Source: a virus. Taken from it: a stretch of 37,305 nucleotides of DNA. Positions 7,901 to 14,694 of this stretch are shown here, piece by piece. Numbering within the stretch: the first letter of the stretch is position 1; each line of letters opens with the position of its first letter. The stretch is taken from the IMG/VR virus record IMGVR_UViG_3300023174_003468, positions 1 to 37,305 of that record, one strand, 5' to 3'. A model generated the notes under the pieces. That model was not told the DNA's origin. It searched no databases and worked only from the letters and a program-made list of their open reading frames with translations. Made by a program: the position numbers and the translations under genes.

Positions 7901-8534
7901 TTTGGCAGGGGCAGCAGCCGCAGCCACCATGGCATTCACACCAGCACCAGCCAACTCAACAGCCGCACCCACTATAGATCCCTCGGCACAACCAGCGGCT
8001 GTACAACAAACACCCGGCGCTGCCGCTGAAAGTGCATTGAGCAGAGCCGCACAGGCAGCAGGTATCAAAGGCGTGGAACTGGCACAGTTCTTGGCACAGT
8101 GTGCGCATGAAACTGGAGACTTTGCGCACCTTGAAGAACTGGGTGGCAACCGGTATCTTGCCAAGTATGATCCCAGTGTGAACCCTGCCAAAGCAAAGGC
8201 CCTAGGCAATACCGAAGCCGGAGATGGCGCCCGGTACAAAGGCCGTGGATTCATACAAATCACTGGCAAGGCCAACTATGCTAATGCTGGTCAAGCCTTG
8301 GGCATAGACCTTGTGAACAATCCTGAATTGGCAGCCAAGCCTGATGTGGCTGCTAAGATTGCTGTGTGGTACTGGCAGAACCGTGTGGCTCCCTATGTGC
8401 AAGACTTTTCAGACACACGTGGTGTGACCAAACGCATCAACCCTGGATTACAAGGCCTACAAGATCGTGTGGACAACTTCAAAGACTATCAACAACAAGT
8501 GGCCTCAGTGGCACAACCCAAGGCGGTAGCATGA
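4983..8534 (+). CDS. Giant multidomain polyprotein: nucleotidyltransferase, zincin, DUF4258-like, Tat-like, deaminase, GH19
   Basis: 1183 residues. Domains in order: (a) about 30-230, a pol-beta-type nucleotidyltransferase with GSNAAYSYTKNSDIDLHL (G-S and D-x-D). (b) V309-A-E|G312, a protease-site-like linker. (c) About 330-450, a zinc metallopeptidase H402-E-L-V-H406 with E428 as likely third ligand. (d) About 525-600, 'SPHALEQCYNRGI...VDDIL', like DUF4258/BrnT-type RNase toxins. (e) V619-D-E|D622, then S624-R-R-N-F-V-R and a Gly/Ala hydrophobic run (Tat-like). (f) About 800-950, a cytidine-deaminase-like domain, H869-A-E871 with P897-C898 and C910, spaced as in RibD. (g) L966-E-E|G969, then a signal-like GWRNALAGAAAAATMAF. 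(h) 1015-1183, GH19 chitinase/lysozyme with H1042-E1043-T and YKGRGFIQITGKANY. I infer that it is a packaged precursor cut by a prohead-type protease, yielding separate injected or lytic enzymes. Domain calls are stronger than that inference. Confidence 0.8.
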   Translation: MNIHELDSYNLGDAVRFHRRLNPRIWGRDEHLLPEVRERLLAIAADFQEFLGVEDLNVEDITISGSNAAYSYTKNSDIDLHLVVTMPDNPVYQELFNAKKYQYNDEHNIRIGGADVELYVQPADQAHHSQGIYSVRDSEWRQIPQRKRAQVDDACVRDKVADLDARIHAAIKSRNLESISTLWDKIKAMRKSGLEQHGEFGCENIAFKMLRNKGCIGALKDAMMAQKDRELSLREAPAQPFRYGYGTEVDEASLADMRAAFATDTKPQKQEVFRSPYEYEKVKKQREAEREEKIKQIARTPVKPWPSGVAEGHQGQPYSSEDGVAASTKMFCEDNDDTLVHDFIQHTATELGIDPMPEIHLHTDPEWSTSNHSFGRYDPDTHTLNVSMPNRHILDVLRTVAHELVHCSQHQQHHDMPPDAGETGSRWENDANARAGIIMRDWANTHPEHFELPPLEENASGYIPKNRKEAKLPQYAMALSVDIKPGEVGRQANKLALHTGRNGEPGLLMKTVNLRESNQLTLKDFVVAVSPHALEQCYNRGIDADQVDDILRNISSAKNSIMGQPAGAAFILHNGQGTALGMRKLKGKQLTLATVYRTGRDFVKGKYPTFQIASGTKDVDEDISRRNFVRGLGAAAGMAATGAGAKQLRDYEPKQVANITQIVDAPDAFAPDTQQLLHDKYVYNRLTKDAFLQMRADPDFASMVEYEQVFSQPMNSKVTLMFNNKNDKGYWVTPAVFDAISKEMAADQLLARNKRPGGVPMAKDPMATDKLPNTMRQSAPPTPGAEQDRVYRGIGANRATESVQESADDYHIRNTEKLDQVLARCCAMIERGQRQNPDRYGMVAACVIDPENRHVYGINLPGPDGTRRHAERVAIDKYRKQHGDVPPGSIVVTTCSPCNAPMDERAGESCKDLLNSAGIHKVYCGYIDPTQHDDEDADFAVGLTQNDELWEACKAFADTFLHEDELEEGWRNALAGAAAAATMAFTPAPANSTAAPTIDPSAQPAAVQQTPGAAAESALSRAAQAAGIKGVELAQFLAQCAHETGDFAHLEELGGNRYLAKYDPSVNPAKAKALGNTEAGDGARYKGRGFIQITGKANYANAGQALGIDLVNNPELAAKPDVAAKIAVWYWQNRVAPYVQDFSDTRGVTKRINPGLQGLQDRVDNFKDYQQQVASVAQPKAVA

Positions 8535-9391
8535 GAGCACAAGAATTCATCCGCCCCCAACTGCGTGAAGACATTGAGAATTTTCCCATTGCCAATGTGC
8601 GCAGACCCAACGGTGCCATTGGCACACAAGGTGTGAACACTGAACAAGCAGCAGATGTGTTGACTCATGCTGCCGGCATGCAAGTGTCTCCAGATATGAG
8701 CATGCGACAATTAGTGGATGCATTAAAAGCAGATCCTGCGGCACAACAACGCCTTCGACAATTTGTAGCACAAAACCCTGTCACAGTGTATGCACTTCCA
8801 GATGGATCATATCATTTGCAAGACGGCCATCACAGAACATTTTTACTGAACTTGCTGGGTGACGAAACAGTGCCTGCCATAGTAAAAGAAGATGCCACAG
8901 AAGCCAAAACTGTGGAGTTTGAGGGGTTGACGTTGAAAGTAATCAAACAAGGACATGAGTTAGTAGTTGATGCACTGGATGACTGGGGCAACAAAGTGCT
9001 GGGTCATGTACGATTCAACATAGGCGACAACAAAGAATTGGACCCACAAGATCTCTCTGTGGATGAGAAATATCAAGGCCAAGGTATTGCCCGTGTCATG
9101 TATGATTATATCAAAAGCCAGGGCTATACTATTGTTAGAAGTTGGGACCAAACTGATGCAGGCGCAGGCTTTTGGAACAAACACCGCGGGGAAGATGTGC
9201 GTGTTTGGGAAAACTTTGCCGATGGCAAGAATCCTGGACGCAAAGGACTCAGCAAGCGCATGGGTGTTAACACCAAAGCGTCAGTGAGTAGTCTACGCAA
9301 CACAGCCAAGAATTCATCAGGTGAGAAGCAACGCATGGCCCACTGGCTGGCCAACATGAAAGCTGGTAGAGCAAAGGCGAAAAGAAAATGA
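8531..9391 (+). CDS. ParB-like / GNAT acetyltransferase fusion with capsid-targeting-like leader
   Basis: The 286-residue protein starts MRAQEFIRPQ at 8531, overlapping the previous stop as ATGA. An upstream extension in the same frame exists but would overlap the GH19 gene heavily, and the MRAQEF start recurs in other genes here. Residues about 55-115 hold a ParB/sulfiredoxin-type domain (VYALPDGSYHLQDGHHRTFL; D98-G-H-H-R102), which in some relatives binds CTP or ATP or acts as a nuclease. Residues 130-245 are a GNAT N-acetyltransferase with the acetyl-CoA loop YQGQGIARVM (181-190). The tail is strongly basic (KAGRAKAKRK). It is likely made with the flanking cargo genes. What it acetylates is unknown; a host protein modified early in infection is one option. 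Confidence 0.75.
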   Translation: MRAQEFIRPQLREDIENFPIANVRRPNGAIGTQGVNTEQAADVLTHAAGMQVSPDMSMRQLVDALKADPAAQQRLRQFVAQNPVTVYALPDGSYHLQDGHHRTFLLNLLGDETVPAIVKEDATEAKTVEFEGLTLKVIKQGHELVVDALDDWGNKVLGHVRFNIGDNKELDPQDLSVDEKYQGQGIARVMYDYIKSQGYTIVRSWDQTDAGAGFWNKHRGEDVRVWENFADGKNPGRKGLSKRMGVNTKASVSSLRNTAKNSSGEKQRMAHWLANMKAGRAKAKRK

Positions 9392-9924
9392 GACTGCTGG
9401 AGTTCACTCCACTGACGCTGTCGGGCAGTTTCCACCGTGGTTTGATATTCAACAAGTTATGGATGATTCAAGAACTAACCAAAATACAAGATCACTACAG
9501 CACAATATACATCTTGGGTTCATGGTATGGCAATATGAGCATGTTGTTGGCCAAGAGTGGTATCAAATTTGATCACATCATCAACGTAGACCAAGATGTC
9601 ACGGTGGTGCGTCAAGGACAACATATAGCAAAACGCATGGGCATTGCAGATAGAATTGAGCCCATGATTGCAGACGCCAACCACTTGGATTATCGTCAGC
9701 TGGACAGTGATGGATTGGTGATAAACAGCAGTTGCCATGACATGGACGATCAAGGTTGGTTTGATCACATACCCAGCGGTGCTATAGTGGCACTGCAAAC
9801 TCGTGAAGATGTGGATTGCAACCTGGGGGATTATGCCTTGCAACAAACACTGTATCAAGGCACTCGACGATTGCGAGACCCTGAAACTGAGTATGTGAGC
9901 AAAATGAAGATTGGCGTTAAATAA
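9388..9924 (+). CDS. Class I SAM-dependent methyltransferase-like protein
   Basis: A 178-residue protein starting by ATGA overlap. It has a Rossmann-type core: TIYILGSWYGNMSMLLA (motif I position), a following acidic strand end HIINVDQD, RIEPMIADANHLDY (motif II/III) and LVINSSCHDM (motif IV position). This matches small class I methyltransferases, although the glycine motif (G-S-W-Y-G-N) is not the classic GxGxG. The leader MRLLEFTPL resembles the packaging-type leaders of its neighbours. No target-recognition domain is visible, so the substrate (DNA, RNA, protein or small molecule) cannot be given. A degenerate non-catalytic Rossmann protein is also possible. Confidence 0.65.
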   Translation: MRLLEFTPLTLSGSFHRGLIFNKLWMIQELTKIQDHYSTIYILGSWYGNMSMLLAKSGIKFDHIINVDQDVTVVRQGQHIAKRMGIADRIEPMIADANHLDYRQLDSDGLVINSSCHDMDDQGWFDHIPSGAIVALQTREDVDCNLGDYALQQTLYQGTRRLRDPETEYVSKMKIGVK

Positions 9925-9942
9925 AACTATCTGGAACATATT

Positions 9943-11106
9943 ATGAAGATACGACAAATTGTAGAAGCCGCTGAACGTGGCAAAACACTGGGAGGATTCC
10001 CTGTCAAAGTATTGCATGTGGAACATGGTGCCACTGATGAAGCACTCAAGCTGGATGCACCACAGCAGTCTTGGAACAACCAAGACATGCAAGACTACTT
10101 GAGTCGTGTGAAAACCGGTACCAAGACCAAGGCTGACAAGTTCAAGCCCATCATACACGGCAGCAATGTCAAAGCCATTACCAAAGATGACGGTGGTACA
10201 GAATGGGACCTGGATGATTTGAAAAATCAGATCATGCAGCCGCCAAGACAGATCTTGGGTACCAATGCCAAAATGGCCAAGAGCAAGCAAGAAGGCGCCA
10301 TCACATATGACTTGACATTGCCTGCACTGAGTGGCATTGTGGTGGATGAGGACACTGGCGAGTTTGTGGAAGTCATTACTTGTCCCGGCGCTGGCGAATG
10401 TCAAACCTACTGCTATGCTAGAAAAGGCGGATATGTTATGTTCCCTGCCAGCTCAATGAGTGCGGCACAAGCACTAAACTTCTTGGTAAATCATCCCAGT
10501 GACTACATGGAGAAGTTTGATGGCGAAGTTAAAAAAGCCGCTGCACTGGCCTCAAAGAATGGCATCAAGTTGTTGGTGCGCATACACGATGCTGGTGACT
10601 TCTTTTCAAAAGAATACTACAATCTCATGATGGATGTGGCCAAGAACAATCCTGATGTTAAGTTCTACTTCTACACCAAGATGGGACAAATAGTAACAGA
10701 CCCTGACACACCTGACAATGTGGTCAAACAATTCTCACCAGGTGCCAAGAGCCGTGAAGTCAAAACAGTTCAACTGCAACGTGATGCTGGCAAACATGTC
10801 AAAGATGCTGTGACATTGCCCAAGGACATGTTCCGTGATTTGTTTGTGACTGATGCCAAGGGCAAGTATGTCAAAGACGAAAAGGGCCGTACACAAGTTC
10901 GCAGTCCCCAAGCCTGGCAGCAGTTCCGTCAAGAGCTGGGTGCAAAATACAACATTGACCCCAACACTGTGATCACATACGACGAAATGAACCGCATACC
11001 CGAAGGTCCTGCACCCAAATGGAACGTTGTAGTATTCCCTGCAGGGCACGGAGACCTAGGTGCCAGCAGACTGGACGTGGCAAATCAATTCCTGATGTTC
11101 CACTAA
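9943..11106 (+). CDS. GP88-like protein with a Cys cluster
   Basis: A 387-residue protein beginning MKIRQIVE|AAERG, a leader that fits a T4-type (I/L)-x-E|A maturation site. The core matches the phage 'Gp88' family as I recall it: ITCPGAGECQTYCYARKGGY with C-x5-C-x3-C spacing, then VRIHDAGDFFSKEYYNLMMD and FYFYTKMG. The clustered cysteines at the head of an apparent alpha/beta barrel, with later strands ending in D/H, suggest iron-sulfur or metal binding, perhaps a radical-SAM-like variant. That mechanistic reading is inference. A GTTAAATA element lies 19 bases upstream. It sits among packaged-type genes, so it may be injected. Confidence 0.65.
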   Translation: MKIRQIVEAAERGKTLGGFPVKVLHVEHGATDEALKLDAPQQSWNNQDMQDYLSRVKTGTKTKADKFKPIIHGSNVKAITKDDGGTEWDLDDLKNQIMQPPRQILGTNAKMAKSKQEGAITYDLTLPALSGIVVDEDTGEFVEVITCPGAGECQTYCYARKGGYVMFPASSMSAAQALNFLVNHPSDYMEKFDGEVKKAAALASKNGIKLLVRIHDAGDFFSKEYYNLMMDVAKNNPDVKFYFYTKMGQIVTDPDTPDNVVKQFSPGAKSREVKTVQLQRDAGKHVKDAVTLPKDMFRDLFVTDAKGKYVKDEKGRTQVRSPQAWQQFRQELGAKYNIDPNTVITYDEMNRIPEGPAPKWNVVVFPAGHGDLGASRLDVANQFLMFH

Positions 11107-11109
11107 ATA
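11102..11109 (+). promoter_or_regulatory. ACTAAATA late-promoter-like element
   Basis: ACTAAATA overlaps the previous stop codon and ends 7 bases before the ATG at 11117 (TACAATC between). No Shine-Dalgarno sequence is present. It repeats the TAAATA arrangement seen before other genes in the island. Confidence 0.4.
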
Positions 11110-11116
11110 TACAATC

Positions 11117-11470
11117 ATGACTTACAGAGAAATTCTTGAAGCCTGCTGGACTGGCTATCGCCAAGCAGGCATAAAAAACAAAGGTGGTCGTCAGGTGCCC
11201 AACTGTGTGCCTGTGCGCGAAGCCGAGTTGGAAGAAAATCTTCATGACTGGTTTAAAGAAAAATGGGTGCGTTTTGGTCCTGACGGCCGTATCCGCGGCG
11301 ACTGTGCTAGAGGCAGCTCAAAAGAAGGCAAGCCCAAGTGTTTGCCCCAGGCCAAGGCACATGCCTTGGGCAAGAAGGGTCGTGCTAGTGCAGCCGCAAG
11401 AAAGCGCAGACAAGATCCCAACCCCAATCGACATGGAGCGGCCATCAACGTGGCCACTAAAAAGAAATGA
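11117..11470 (+). CDS. Small basic conserved phage protein with packaging-type leader
   Basis: This 117-residue, strongly basic protein starts MTYREILE|ACWTGYRQAG, an I-L-E|A leader typical of this island. The 'CWTGYRQAGIKNKGG' and 'VPNCVP' block and the middle part (DWFKEKWVRFGPDGRI, then CARGSSKEGKPKCLP and KAHALGKKGRASAA) are modules I recognise as recurring in marine T4-like phage proteins, but with no established function. Four cysteines in C-x-P and C-A-R / C-L-P contexts could bind metal. The Lys/Arg-rich tail (ARKRRQDPNPNRHG) suggests nucleic-acid contact inside the capsid. The next gene starts by ATGA overlap. Confidence 0.65.
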   Translation: MTYREILEACWTGYRQAGIKNKGGRQVPNCVPVREAELEENLHDWFKEKWVRFGPDGRIRGDCARGSSKEGKPKCLPQAKAHALGKKGRASAAARKRRQDPNPNRHGAAINVATKKK

Positions 11471-13116
11471 TCATAAGTGAACTTTTTGAAACCCCACAAC
11501 AGTGCCCCGAATGCGGTGGCATCAGTTTCAGCAATCTAATTTTAGCTGAAAAGAAAGACGCCTGCTACTACAAAGTCAAGGCTAGTGCCAAGGTATGGCC
11601 GTCGGCCTATGCATCTGGACGCCTGGTTCAGTGCCGCAAAAAAGGCGCTGGCAACTATGGCAACAAGTCGGAAGGTGTGGCGGAAGGCTCCTTGAATGAA
11701 TTTGCAATACCTAGTGGTAACGATGGTGATTCAGGACGTTGGTATAACGATGATGAGCTTGCTGATATCATTGGTGATGATTGGTTTGAAGACTTTGATG
11801 TCAGCAACGATGGATTTAATATTGATGCCTACGGCGAAAAAGCCAAGAAGAATTTAGTGGGCTATGCAAATACATGGTTTGATGACAAAGGTTATGATGT
11901 TCACGTAATGGGTGTAGAACACAATGATGTTGATCATGATTTACAATGGTACATTGTTGGTAGTTTCCATAATCCTCGCTTTGCCAATGAAAGCGTGGCG
12001 GAAGAACAAGAGTTGGACGAAAAGTGGAGCAAAAAATACAAGAGTTCTATCAACTGTGCCAACCCCCGGGGTTTCTCACAAAAGGCTCACTGTGCTGGTC
12101 GCAACAAGAATGAAGATGTAGCAGAAAATGCTGTACCGCAACTGAGTGTTCAACAGTTGGCCGCCATCAGTGACGAAGCATTGGATCAAGCCTATGGTTA
12201 TGGACGTAGTACACCCAGCAACACCTTTGGTTGGCAAGCCAATTTGAAGTCAGCTGCCTATGCCAAACAAATGATTGATCAGGGTGTGACAGATATTGAA
12301 GCCATCAGTGATGCCATTCACAAGGGATGGAATACTACTGCTCAAGCATTTGTGCAAGATCCTGAACAATTTGATGACACTGCAAAATTGGCAGCAGCCG
12401 GCAAACTAGAAGCCAAACTTCAACAACGAGCACAGTTGATGAAACAAAATTATGCTCAACTGCCTGAAGAAGAAAAAGAAAAAGACCGTGTGGTTGCCCG
12501 TGCATTGTTGCAGGCCATTCGTGGTGAACAACAGCAAGGTGTGGCGGAAGATCAATTGGATGAAAAGTCTGTGAGCCAAGCACAGTTCCGTACCATGGCC
12601 GGGGCGGCACACAATCCTGAATTTGCTAGAAAAGTTGGCATCAGTCAAGATGTTGCTCAAGAGTTCAATCAGGCAGATAAAAAAAGCAACTACAAAAAAT
12701 TGCCAGCCCGTGCTAACGAGGGCGGTGTAGGATCAGGACGTCCTGACCCAACAGTGTGGGACACTTCACCAGGCAAAGTGGGTCGTGTAGAAAAAACTGC
12801 CACTGGCTTGCGTCATTACGCTGATCCCAGTCGTTATGGTGGCACCATACCTGAACCAGAACATGATAAATTGTTGACTCCACAAGAACGTTGGAGAATG
12901 GACAAAATAACTCAACCCATTGATGACATGGACGAAGGCGAGCAACAACCGGGTGCTGACTATCGTGATCCCAAAGAAGTCGACTACGATGACGAATACG
13001 ATGCCATGGTGGCCAGAGTTAAAAAGTTGGCTGGACTGGGTCCTATGAAAACTGTGTACGATCCTGCCAAGCGACAATATCGCAACATGCCCACAGCAGT
13101 GCAACCTAAAAAATGA
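11467..13116 (+). CDS. Mosaic cargo protein of five modules joined by VAE / LDE linkers
   Basis: 549 residues with no single recognised enzyme. Modules in order: leader MIISELFE|T and a Cys module (QCPECGG, then CYYKVKASAKVWPSAYASG); linker GVAE|GSLNE; an acidic alpha/beta module with WYNDDELADIIGDDWFEDF; linker SVAEEQELDE|K; a short Cys module KYKSSINCANPRGFSQKAHC; linker DVAE|N; a helical module (LSVQQLAAISDEALDQAYGYG) running to a Glu/Lys coiled-coil-like stretch; linker GVAEDQLDE|K; and a module with AQFRTMAGAAHNPEFARKVG. Then comes a low-complexity Gly/Asp-rich tail. The linkers fit prohead-protease cleavage (hydrophobic-x-E). Three of them share the exact DNA 10-mer GTGGCGGAAG. I infer a precursor cut into small capsid-internal peptides; the module functions are unknown. 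Confidence 0.7.
   Translation: MIISELFETPQQCPECGGISFSNLILAEKKDACYYKVKASAKVWPSAYASGRLVQCRKKGAGNYGNKSEGVAEGSLNEFAIPSGNDGDSGRWYNDDELADIIGDDWFEDFDVSNDGFNIDAYGEKAKKNLVGYANTWFDDKGYDVHVMGVEHNDVDHDLQWYIVGSFHNPRFANESVAEEQELDEKWSKKYKSSINCANPRGFSQKAHCAGRNKNEDVAENAVPQLSVQQLAAISDEALDQAYGYGRSTPSNTFGWQANLKSAAYAKQMIDQGVTDIEAISDAIHKGWNTTAQAFVQDPEQFDDTAKLAAAGKLEAKLQQRAQLMKQNYAQLPEEEKEKDRVVARALLQAIRGEQQQGVAEDQLDEKSVSQAQFRTMAGAAHNPEFARKVGISQDVAQEFNQADKKSNYKKLPARANEGGVGSGRPDPTVWDTSPGKVGRVEKTATGLRHYADPSRYGGTIPEPEHDKLLTPQERWRMDKITQPIDDMDEGEQQPGADYRDPKEVDYDDEYDAMVARVKKLAGLGPMKTVYDPAKRQYRNMPTAVQPKK
11677..11686 (+). repeat. GTGGCGGAAG linker repeat (copy 1 of 5)
   Basis: An exact 10-base repeat encoding V-A-E at a module boundary. 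Other exact copies are at 11995-12004, 12541-12550, 13593-13602 and 15816-15825, all in the same reading frame relation and all at linkers. Two variants with GTAGCAGAA occur near 5907 and 12119, and one with GTGGCAGAA near 13973. Confidence 0.75.
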
Positions 13117-14144
13117 GAGCACAAGAGTTTGTCGCCGAAGCTTTTGACAACCCTTACAAGGGCAAATGGGAAAAGAGTGATTACGGTGACGTTGATCTAA
13201 ACACAAAATTACCCGACGGCACATATCTCAACATCATGTTCAATCAAGAATATGACGGAGAAGGTGACGAAGTCACGCATGTTGAGTTCCATAGAAACAA
13301 CAGCCAAGAAGTCACAGGTGAAGGTGATGCACAACGAATCTTTGCCACGGTGTTAAACGCTATACAAAAATACATCAAAAAATACAAACCTTCAAAATTG
13401 AGTTTTTCAGCTAGTAAAGCAACTGATCCAACAATATATTATGAGCCTGACCAGCCTCAACCAAATCCTGAGAGTCGTGCCAAGTTGTATGACAGACTGG
13501 TACAGCGTTATGCTCGGGCCTGGGGATATCAAGCCTTCCGTGCTGACAATGGTGATTTAGTTATATATGAATTGAGTAGATTAAAGCAAGATGTGGCGGA
13601 AGGCGAAAGCAATGATACTGCCATAAGTTTATCCAAGTTGGGTAAATTTCATCCTGGCGCAGATACACTGGCAGAATTTGTTCCTGAACGAGCCTCTGCA
13701 CGATATGCCTTGCACCCTGATAAATGGGAATCAACCTTCTACAGTTTGACCAACAAAGATTCAGACAAATTAAAATACTACGGGCCAAAAAAGATTTCAA
13801 TTCCTCCAGGAACTCTAGTGGGCGACATGGCCATTGCCAACAAGTTCTATAGAGCAAAAACACCTGAAGAACAAGAACAATATGCTGAATTATATAAAGC
13901 ATCACTAAAGCCATATCCTGTTGATGTCAGCGAGTATCGTATGCCTGAATTGTTGATTCCCAAGCACGGCGTGGCAGAACAACAACTGGACGAACTCAGT
14001 TTCCTGGGAAGTGAATGCACCAAAGACTGTTCCGGACACCGTGCTGGATATGAGTGGTCCAAACGCAAAGGCCTACGACAAGCCAACAGCCCGTACAGTC
14101 CCAGTTTCAACAAAGGCGCTGCCCTGGCAGTGGCCGGCAAATAA
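13113..14144 (+). CDS. Mosaic cargo protein with MRAQEFVAE|A leader
   Basis: 343 residues. The leader MRAQEFVAE|AFDNP is the best match here to T4 internal-protein capsid-targeting sequences, which end in a (hydrophobic)-x-E|A cut site. Module 1 (about 12-150) is a conserved-looking alpha/beta domain (GTYLNIMFNQEYDGEGDEVTHVEFHRN; landmarks LNIMFNQ and HVEFHRN) ending in YARAWGYQAFRADNG. Linker DVAE|GES (nt 13593 repeat) leads to module 2 (about 165-285), an uncharacterised segment. Linker GVAEQQLDE|L leads to a short C-terminal Cys module (SECTKDCSGHRAGYEWSKRKG) that also occurs, by memory, at the ends of other marine phage proteins. No catalytic motif is evident. It is likely packaged and processed. 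Confidence 0.7.
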   Translation: MRAQEFVAEAFDNPYKGKWEKSDYGDVDLNTKLPDGTYLNIMFNQEYDGEGDEVTHVEFHRNNSQEVTGEGDAQRIFATVLNAIQKYIKKYKPSKLSFSASKATDPTIYYEPDQPQPNPESRAKLYDRLVQRYARAWGYQAFRADNGDLVIYELSRLKQDVAEGESNDTAISLSKLGKFHPGADTLAEFVPERASARYALHPDKWESTFYSLTNKDSDKLKYYGPKKISIPPGTLVGDMAIANKFYRAKTPEEQEQYAELYKASLKPYPVDVSEYRMPELLIPKHGVAEQQLDELSFLGSECTKDCSGHRAGYEWSKRKGLRQANSPYSPSFNKGAALAVAGK

Positions 14145-14170
14145 CGTCAAAAATTCTCCACGTAGATTTC

Positions 14171-14178
14171 GCTAAATA
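14171..14178 (+). promoter_or_regulatory. GCTAAATA late-promoter-like element
   Basis: GCTAAATA lies in the 39-base gap after the previous gene and ends 5 bases before the ATG at 14184. Unlike some other copies it is independent of any stop codon, which makes it one of the better examples of the TAAATA series. Confidence 0.45.
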
Positions 14179-14183
14179 TCTCT

Positions 14184-14489
14184 ATGCAAACTTATTTTGT
14201 TCGTGTGGAATGTGATGTCACTGCCAAGGCACATGAGCAGCCTTTTCGCTACAGAGCCTATGTCAATGATGAACTGTTCACAGAGCGCACCTGGACGTGG
14301 GAAAATTGCTACCTGAAAGAAAATTTTCAAATAGCTGCACCTGCTGGTGTTTATCCCATACGATTTGAAACTGTGGATGACGCCAATGGTCGGATCAAAG
14401 TACGCGACTACAGAGTTGTTGCAGGTCCTGGAAGAATAATAGAATATCAAGGTCAAACAGCCGTGGAGATCGCAAATGAGAGCCCATGA
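14184..14489 (+). CDS. Small beta-rich phage protein, likely virion component
   Basis: This 101-residue protein has a clear beta-sandwich pattern: YFVRVECDVTAKA, FRYRAYVNDELFTERTW, LKENFQIAAPAGVYPIRF and VRDYRVVAGPGRIIEY. I recall similar short proteins in marine T4-like phages that are annotated only as hypothetical. There is no leader of the M-R-A-Q-E type, so it may be a structural or decoration protein rather than processed cargo. Its end overlaps the next ATG by 14 bases. Confidence 0.65.
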   Translation: MQTYFVRVECDVTAKAHEQPFRYRAYVNDELFTERTWTWENCYLKENFQIAAPAGVYPIRFETVDDANGRIKVRDYRVVAGPGRIIEYQGQTAVEIANESP

Positions 14490-14694
14490 AATTACGGAAT
14501 CAGCATCAGTAGGCGCCACAGTGTCAGGTGGTATTGCCCCTGTAGAGTCAGCATTAGGCATGCTGTCAAGATCTGGCGGTTCCTTGCTGGCAGGTAAATA
14601 TGTAACTGGATCAGATCCTACGCCTAACACGCCCAAGGAATACAAAAGGAATAAACATGCTCGCGGACAGTTTAAAAACTCTATTAGCAACTGA
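14476..14694 (+). CDS. Short protein with MRAHEITE|S leader, possible internal virion peptide
   Basis: A 72-residue protein whose N-terminus, MRAHEITE|SASVG, is a variant of the leader on the neighbouring cargo genes (I-T-E|S fits a T4-type cut). The DNA at the start (ATGAGAGCCCATGA) is close to that at 8531 and 13113. The rest is Gly/Ser rich (GATVSGGIAPVESALGML) with a basic tail (KEYKRNKHARGQFKN). It overlaps the previous gene by 14 bases and the next by 38. After a cut at residue 8 a 64-residue basic peptide would remain, similar in size to small T4 internal peptides. No enzymatic motif. Confidence 0.6.
   Translation: MRAHEITESASVGATVSGGIAPVESALGMLSRSGGSLLAGKYVTGSDPTPNTPKEYKRNKHARGQFKNSISN

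Noticed and set aside
7541-8275. 244-residue minus-strand ORF opposite the deaminase/GH19 region
   Set aside because: Ser/Ala/Cys-rich shadow of the + strand Gly/Ala-rich domain; the opposite strand has clear catalytic motifs.
9520-10404. 294-residue minus-strand ORF
   Set aside because: It lies over the methyltransferase and GP88-like genes, which have real motifs and packed starts. It has no ribosome-binding site and a shadow-like composition.
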